Below, in pieces: positions 59,824 to 64,000 of a stretch of DNA of 64,000 bases; position 1 is the stretch's first letter; the number at the start of each line of letters is the position of its first letter. Origin of the DNA: Alteribacter populi (GTDB taxonomy: Bacteria > Bacillota > Bacilli > Bacillales > Salisediminibacteriaceae); the NCBI RefSeq assembly GCF_002352765.1, contig NZ_KZ293963.1, positions 2,254,368 to 2,318,367 on the forward strand. Reading direction: 5' to 3'. The position numbers and the translations under genes were made by a program. Under the pieces are notes generated by a model that had not been told where the DNA came from, searched no databases, and worked only from the letters and a program-made list of their open reading frames with translations.

Positions 59824-60306
59824 ATGAAAGAAGTTTATTTAGAGGAATATGAGATTGGGTATCAGACGTTAGCACTATTGCCAAATGCAGATCCGGTGTA
59901 TGTATCGAAAGCCATTGAAATTGATCGAATTGTGTACATTGCGATGCCGTGCCTGAAAATCATTGAAGTCTCTTGCTTAAGTGGAGGATCCTCTTTTTCA
60001 GGACGGAGAGATGCTGTGTTTTATCATACCGGTTTCCAAAAGCGTGTACCAGTTCCGCTTTCAATTTCCCGGCGTATCTGTGCATTTCCTACACAGTCTC
60101 CGCAAATCTACGAATGCGCATGGTTGTTTTCACAACACCTCAAGAAAATATCTGAAGTTCACGACGCCAAACAACCAACGAAAAAGCCGCAATCACGAGT
60201 ACATTTTTCAACAGGGCAACACCTAGACTTAAACGTGTCAAAGCATATTCTCGATAGACAAATGACACGGGCTTCCCATTGTATAAACCTTTTTGCTAAG
60301 CTTTAA
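59824..60306 (+). CDS. comK: ComK-family competence transcription factor
   Basis: ComK is the master activator of DNA-uptake genes in B. subtilis. Similar positions: YEIGYQTLALLP (YEVNGATIAVLP), IVYIAMPCLKIIEVSCLSGGSSFSGRRDA (VFYVNMKPLQIVDRSCRFFGSSYAGRKAG), FPTQSPQIYECAWL and VHFSTGQHLDL (VTFSNGKTMEL). ATG 59824 has AAGGAGAG upstream; an ATG eight codons earlier has none. 160 residues: it ends near the equivalent of B. subtilis residue 155-160, lacking the last 30 or so residues of the 192-residue protein. It lies on the opposite strand from hag, whose promoter is only 240 bases away. Whether it still activates competence is unknown. Confidence 0.85.
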   Translation: MKEVYLEEYEIGYQTLALLPNADPVYVSKAIEIDRIVYIAMPCLKIIEVSCLSGGSSFSGRRDAVFYHTGFQKRVPVPLSISRRICAFPTQSPQIYECAWLFSQHLKKISEVHDAKQPTKKPQSRVHFSTGQHLDLNVSKHILDRQMTRASHCINLFAKL

Positions 60307-60402
60307 GCTCAACCTCAATCCAAGGTGAGATGAGCGTCTAATTACATAACAAGCTCCTTGCATAAGGATGCTTCTCTTTCCTTGGACACTTTAGAAAAAC
60401 GT

Positions 60403-60605
60403 GTTCAAAAAGGAACAAAAGAGCCAAGTAGGTCAAGGCGCCGAAGTCTTCGAGTACCGGGAACGTATGGTGTTAATACTTGAGGAGTGGAAAGCAAGCT
60501 AGCGAGCTTCCCAAGTATGGGGTGACTTCTGCATTCCAAAGGACGTGGCGGTATTTAGCAGGAGCTCCTATTCTCCGATAGCTATTTTTAGCGGACTTTT
60601 TGAAC
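60403..60605. repeat. Dispersed repeat family A, copy 4
   Basis: Begins GTTCAAAAAGGAACAAAAGA and ends TAGCGGACTTTTTGAAC, exact inverted ends of 11-12 bases. Inverted relative to 36148-36382, sharing AGCTATTTTTAGCGGA and GAGCCNAGTAGGTC. It lies between comK and the LuxR-type gene. Confidence 0.7.
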
Positions 60606-60670
60606 AGCTTCTAAAAATAGCCAAAATAAAAAGGAGGTCGATGTATGCCTCCAAATAAGTAAGTATCCTA

Positions 60671-60690
60671 ATGTTCACTTTAGTGAACAT
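60671..60690 (+). terminator. Hairpin before the LuxR gene end
   Basis: ATGTTCAC/GTGAACAT with a 4-nt loop followed by TTTTTTG on the plus strand. By polarity it would stop plus-strand reading from comK, 360 bases away, rather than the minus-strand regulator. Confidence 0.55.
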
Positions 60691-60704
60691 TTTTTGTTTA
60701 AAAA

Positions 60705-61400
60705 TTACCGATAGGCATCTACCCAGCCATTCCGTATTGCTGTCACTAGAGCATCGGTTCGATCATTGGCTTCGATTTTCTTTAACAAATGACTAATAAT
60801 CGTACTGATGGTAGAAGGGGCTAAGTACAAAGATTGGGAAATTTGCAAATTATTTTTCCCTTCTAATAACAACTGTAATACATTTTGCTCGTTGTCAGTT
60901 AGCATTTCGTTTAGAGATTCTTTTTGTAACACTAGCTTTTTAATTGGTTGTTCACGTAGTTTGATCCTTTCAATCTCTAAAACTAACGATTTATGATAGC
61001 TCGGCTCTAAAAAAGTAGTCCCCATCTCCGTTTGCTTCATGACAAAACTCATATTTTCCATAAAGTAACGGAGCGACATTAACCCTTGTACATCACTAGT
61101 TAAGTAAGGTAATAGTTCTGAAGGATTGTTACTTTCCGACACAATCAAAAGGTTGGTTTGAAGATCTGCATCGATGAGTGCATTTAACTTACGTACTGTA
61201 GCGCGCTCGTACCCATCTGCGAGTAAGATTATGCTAGTGTAATGCGTATCGATATTCGAAAGAGCGGAGTGGCGATCAAACTTATAATGAGGATACCTTT
61301 GCGACATGATATCCAGATTATCCTTATTTAGAACTTCGTATTGATCTAAAAAAAGGATCTTCGGTGTCGCTACTGTTTGTGTATTCGTCATTGTGAGCAT
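60705..61400 (-). CDS. LuxR-type DNA-binding regulator with receiver-like N-terminus
   Basis: 231 residues. The C-terminal LuxR-family HTH covers about 165-228 (MLTDNEQNVLQLLLEGKNNL, APSTISTIISHLLKKIEAND). The N-terminal domain (about 14-125) has the size of a response-regulator receiver, but the usual phospho-Asp region reads TSIILLADGYERA, and other acidic-pocket residues are not clear, so it may be a pseudo-receiver. No histidine kinase lies beside it in the window. AAAGGGG is upstream of ATG 61400. The flagellar and competence neighbours suggest DegU- or ComA-like roles, but no specific name is justified. Confidence 0.82.
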   Translation of the reverse strand: MLTMTNTQTVATPKILFLDQYEVLNKDNLDIMSQRYPHYKFDRHSALSNIDTHYTSIILLADGYERATVRKLNALIDADLQTNLLIVSESNNPSELLPYLTSDVQGLMSLRYFMENMSFVMKQTEMGTTFLEPSYHKSLVLEIERIKLREQPIKKLVLQKESLNEMLTDNEQNVLQLLLEGKNNLQISQSLYLAPSTISTIISHLLKKIEANDRTDALVTAIRNGWVDAYR

Positions 61401-61667
61401 CGAATGGATCCCCTTTCAAAAATTAGCTAAAATTAGCATATCAAACATTTCGACATTCTAACAAGATTCGTTTGTCGTTTTTTGTTTCTGTCGGTATTGG
61501 GACTTTTCTTGTTTTTTTGACCATTAATATGACTATTTGTTGCATAACCTAATGATTTGTTATTTGTTTTCCAATTTAAACCGGACTATTTTACTACCAC
61601 ACTAAAAATCAACCATAAACAATAGTTCCTAACTCCCGATTTATGACTTTTTGTTTAACAAAAAAAA
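61401..61667. other. AT-rich intergenic region
   Basis: Between the LuxR-type gene and csrA. It should hold the regulator promoter and the csrA transcript end. No clear hairpin with T-tract and no sigma-D match was found. Confidence 0.4.
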
Positions 61668-61898
61668 TTACGAGTTCTTGACCGATTCAGATAATTTCTT
61701 TAATAATTCGACATTATTTTTCGATGCTTCTTCGTTTTCTTTCTGGATCGTGTCATAAATTTCTTTACGGTGGATATCGACATTTCGAGGCGCTTCTATG
61801 CCTATTTTAATTTGATCGCCGTCAATATCGAGAATCTTCACTTCGATATCGTCTCCAATTTTGATCGTTTCATTTCGTTTTCTTGTCAGAACTAGCAT
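61668..61898 (-). CDS. csrA: Carbon storage/flagellin translation regulator CsrA
   Basis: Dimeric RNA-binding repressor; in Bacillus it blocks hag translation and is titrated by FliW. 76 residues: MLVLTRKRNETIKIGDDIEV, then DQIKIGIEAPRNVDIHRKEI with the RNA-contact residues of the family. Starts 2 bases after the fliW stop with GGGGAGG inside fliW, so coupled expression. The C-terminal tail is longer than in E. coli, as usual for FliW-binding CsrA of Bacilli. Confidence 0.97.
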   Translation of the reverse strand: MLVLTRKRNETIKIGDDIEVKILDIDGDQIKIGIEAPRNVDIHRKEIYDTIQKENEEASKNNVELLKKLSESVKNS

Positions 61899-61900
61899 GG

Positions 61901-62353
61901 TTACGCCTCCCCTGCCTGGGCTGAAGCTTTTGTTAATAGCCTATGTCTCGTATCGTATTCAGAGTCATTAAGTAAAATCTGTTTTGCTTTTTGGTTTCGG
62001 CTGTTGATTACAACCGGTCCGCGAAGGTTCGTTGTTGTTTGTTCAAACGGATCTTTAACTGTAAGCATCGTGAAGATCGCAACATCATCTTTTTCTTCCA
62101 CAGCTAACTGTTCGATGGTTCCATCAGAAAGCTCAACTTTGTAATCAGGGAAAAATGGAAAGGGGTTGGCCATTACGAAAGCAAGTTCCGGGGTATGAAC
62201 AGACTGGAGAATGTAAAATGGGCTTGGTTCCTCACTGAATGGAAGAAGAATAAAGGCTTGCTCGTCTTCAAAACTCGGTATGCCTTGAGAAAAGTGAATG
62301 ATTTGTTTCTCTTCAATCTCAATAATACCTGAATATTTTGTCTCTATTTGCAA
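61901..62353 (-). CDS. fliW: Flagellar assembly factor FliW
   Basis: Binds CsrA allosterically or free flagellin; when Hag is exported, FliW frees CsrA inhibition. About 150 residues: LQIETKYSGIIEIEEKQIIHFSQGIPSFEDEQ. I favour the TTG start at 62353, with GGAG 8 nt upstream and a better match to the family; GTG 62362 and ATG 62359 are also in frame but too close to that site. Conserved FEQTTTNLRGPVVINSRNQKAKQILL. Confidence 0.95.
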   Translation of the reverse strand: MQIETKYSGIIEIEEKQIIHFSQGIPSFEDEQAFILLPFSEEPSPFYILQSVHTPELAFVMANPFPFFPDYKVELSDGTIEQLAVEEKDDVAIFTMLTVKDPFEQTTTNLRGPVVINSRNQKAKQILLNDSEYDTRHRLLTKASAQAGEA

Positions 62354-62465
62354 AATCATCACTCCATCGTTTTACGTTAATTCTATTTTAGATAATTTTT
62401 TCAAGAAAGCCAATAGTATTTCTACGTGATTTTAGATATTTTTACATATTTAGCGTAGTCAATAA

Positions 62466-63041
62466 TCAGAGTCGTTTGTCGACATTTGTTGCTTGAAATG
62501 AAATGGCTTCTTTTTGCTGTAAATACACATCAGTTTCCCATTTTGGTATCTGAATGTCTGGTGGCTGAACGTGAAATTGAATGTTAGGATCCGGCCACTC
62601 ACTTTCTACTGTAATCTGTGACGGTTCATAATCAAGCTTTACTTTAAATGCGTTTTCCGGGACAAAACCGATATTTACTTCTTTAGGCTGACGTTCGCCA
62701 TTTTGTTTAGCTAGTTGGGGAAGGACCTTGGCTCCCGTTTCAATTTTCTTTAACTGTTCACCGTCACGAGCCGTTTTTGTAATGTAATTCATCACCGCTT
62801 GTTTCCCTTTCTCTGACCATTCTGATGACATTCGAAGTGGACTTTTTAAATTCGCATCGGCAAAGGCTTCCGTTTGATTAATATAAAGCTTTGAGGCTGT
62901 CTTACTAATGCTTAACGTGCCTGCAAGCTCTTGATCGATTTGCATGACCGCAGAATGCTGCCGAATGTTCATATTCGGTCGTGTTTGCGTTAAACCAACC
63001 TCTGCGTTTTGTGATTGGATGTGAATGTGTGCTAATTGCAC
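62466..63041 (-). CDS. yviE: DUF6470-family protein YviE
   Basis: Uncharacterised protein found between flgL and fliW in Bacilli. GTG 63041 (MQLAHIHIQSQNAEVGLTQT) with GGGAGG about 10 nt upstream matches the B. subtilis N-terminus style; a GTG six codons earlier is within that site. About 191 residues: repeats of short beta-like segments with Gln/Thr (MQIDQELAGTLSISKTASKLYINQ), a helical middle and a hydrophilic end. Function unknown; co-occurrence with flgL and fliW suggests a late flagellar role. Confidence 0.88.
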   Translation of the reverse strand: MQLAHIHIQSQNAEVGLTQTRPNMNIRQHSAVMQIDQELAGTLSISKTASKLYINQTEAFADANLKSPLRMSSEWSEKGKQAVMNYITKTARDGEQLKKIETGAKVLPQLAKQNGERQPKEVNIGFVPENAFKVKLDYEPSQITVESEWPDPNIQFHVQPPDIQIPKWETDVYLQQKEAISFQATNVDKRL

Positions 63042-63073
63042 TTTCAGTTTCCCTCCCACTACACTTATATAGT

Positions 63074-63103
63074 TAAAGCGTCACCTTAGCGGATGACGCT
63101 TTA
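63074..63103. terminator. Hairpin between flgL and yviE
   Basis: TAAAGCGTCA/TGACGCTTTA, a perfect 10-bp stem with a 10-nt loop, 12 bases past flgL. The minus strand continues ACTATATAAG rather than T residues, so it may be an attenuator or an RNA-processing structure that lowers yviE-fliW-csrA expression relative to flgL. Confidence 0.55.
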
Positions 63104-63114
63104 AAAAAGGAATA

Positions 63115-64000
63115 TTATCTCAAGAAGTCTATAAGAGAAGGCTGCAATATTCTTGCAGAAGAAGCTAATGCTGCACGATGAACATTTTCCTGGCTCAAGA
63201 GCTCGGAGATTACTTTCTCCATCTCTGCATCTTCATTATCAGAAAGTATGCGCTTTGAAATCACTTCTTGTTCCATTATCCGATCTTCTATCATCTCAAC
63301 ACGGTTTTGGCGCGCACCTAATTCAGCTCGCTCATTGACCACTTTTTCTGCTTGGTGGTCGACCGAATCTATAAACTTTGTTAATTCGGATGCCTCAGTT
63401 GAAGGGTCTTCTAATGCTTTTTCTAGTTGAATTAAGTCTCCAAAAAAGTCAGAAGAAAAGACGTTGTCAGGATCTATGTTGACAGGGATGTTTACACCTT
63501 TCAACAGTTCAATTTCGACATTGTTTTTGTTTGTCGAAACACCCTCATCGGCTGAAATCACGATCTGACGTTCTTTTAATGTTTCTGTGCGCTCCACTTC
63601 TTCACCATCAGCATTCGTATCCATCCATCGTTTTTCAATTGATGGGTCGTTAGGAAAATCATTGAGGACAATTTGCTCGTTTGCTTCATTTTCAAATACA
63701 GCTGGTTCTTCTCCAAACTCACTGACCAATTCAAACCGTTCACCGTGGTGAGTCATATGATAGCTGTGTTGTGTGTCTTCTCCTGCTGCCCAGTTTTGAA
63801 ACCCTTCGCTTCCAAGACCGACATCTATGAGGTCTCCTTGAACAGGCTCGTTCCTTGTATCCGTCCCATTAAAGATGAATTTATTGTTTGATTTGGTGTT
63901 TGCTAACGACTCAAGGTGCTCACGAAGCTGCTTTACTTCTTTAGCAATATTTTCACGTTGTGATTCTTCATACGTGTCATTTGAAGCCTGGACCGTAAGC
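63115..64000 (-). CDS. flgL: Flagellar hook-filament junction protein FlgL (5' part outside window)
   Basis: HAP3, joins hook (through FlgK) and filament. The frame is open to the right edge: TVQASNDTYEESQRENIAKE, then LANTKSNNKFIFNGTDTRNE, typical of FlgL. The C-terminus RQNRVEMIEDRIMEQEVISK...SQENVHRAALASSARILQPSLIDFLR is flagellin-like. About 294 codons are here; the N-terminal D0 helix is missing. It matches the B. subtilis order flgL-yviE-fliW-csrA. Confidence 0.94.
   Translation of the reverse strand, partial: LTVQASNDTYEESQRENIAKEVKQLREHLESLANTKSNNKFIFNGTDTRNEPVQGDLIDVGLGSEGFQNWAAGEDTQHSYHMTHHGERFELVSEFGEEPAVFENEANEQIVLNDFPNDPSIEKRWMDTNADGEEVERTETLKERQIVISADEGVSTNKNNVEIELLKGVNIPVNIDPDNVFSSDFFGDLIQLEKALEDPSTEASELTKFIDSVDHQAEKVVNERAELGARQNRVEMIEDRIMEQEVISKRILSDNEDAEMEKVISELLSQENVHRAALASSARILQPSLIDFLR

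Overview
This window looks like a chromosomal segment of a low-GC, Gram-positive, motile endospore-former of the Bacillaceae. It is probably an alkaliphilic or salt-tolerant relative of Bacillus subtilis. The core gene order follows the B. subtilis uvrB-minJ-ctpB-ftsXE-cccB-yvjA-prfB-secA-hpf-fliT/S/D-flaG-hag-csrA-fliW-yviE-flgL region. Secreted proteins are acidic, two subtilases are present, and RBSs are strong AGGAGG types. Nearly all core genes lie on the minus strand. No tRNA, rRNA or CRISPR array was seen.

Layout. (1) 1-17.5 kb, core: uvrB (3' part off the left edge), minJ, ctpB, a small membrane protein, an EnvC-like M23 hydrolase beside ftsEX, cytochrome c551 (cccB), a YitT-family protein, prfB with its programmed +1 frameshift, secA, hpf with a sigma-H-type promoter, and a cold-shock gene. 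(2) 17.9-35.6 kb, accessory insertion where B. subtilis goes straight from hpf to fliT: asnB; a RAYT (REP-associated tyrosine transposase) in a tight cluster with an SSB and a small coiled-coil protein; a subtilisin; manA divergent from a GH13 amylase with two cre-like sites; full-length bacillopeptidase F; a ROK glucokinase; and an Na+/solute symporter preceded by a 31-residue membrane peptide. (3) 35.7-39.4 kb: flaG-fliD-fliS-fliT behind a sigma-D promoter. (4) 39.5-58.2 kb, a second insertion, between flaG and hag: a minimal hutP-hutH-transporter unit with a HutP-type NAG-triplet site abutting a terminator; a yjfB-like gene; and a GntR-controlled operon of a TRAP transporter plus eight catabolic genes. 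(5) 58.2-64 kb: hag with a sigma-D promoter and CsrA-type GGA sites, a ComK-family gene, a LuxR-type regulator, csrA, fliW, yviE and flgL (runs off the right edge).

The most unusual feature is a family of dispersed palindromes with core TGCGGGGACNGTCCCCGCA. At least ten copies, single or paired, lie in intergenic gaps from 1.4 to 35.7 kb, and none was seen from 36 to 64 kb. The RAYT sits inside this zone and is followed by an SSB, so a REP/RAYT system with an ssDNA-binding partner is a reasonable hypothesis. Two palindromes lie in the 5' leaders of the amylase and bacillopeptidase F genes. Two further families of short non-coding repeats with inverted ends also recur.

How the genes work together: FtsEX probably controls the adjacent M23 hydrolase. 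FliW, CsrA and Hag form the known flagellin feedback loop, with FliS, FliT and FliD as export chaperones and cap. HutP regulates histidine ammonia-lyase and possibly its permease. The GntR repressor probably autoregulates through a palindrome over its own -10, and the TRAP/catabolic operon carries a cre-like site, so it is probably both induced and carbon-repressed.
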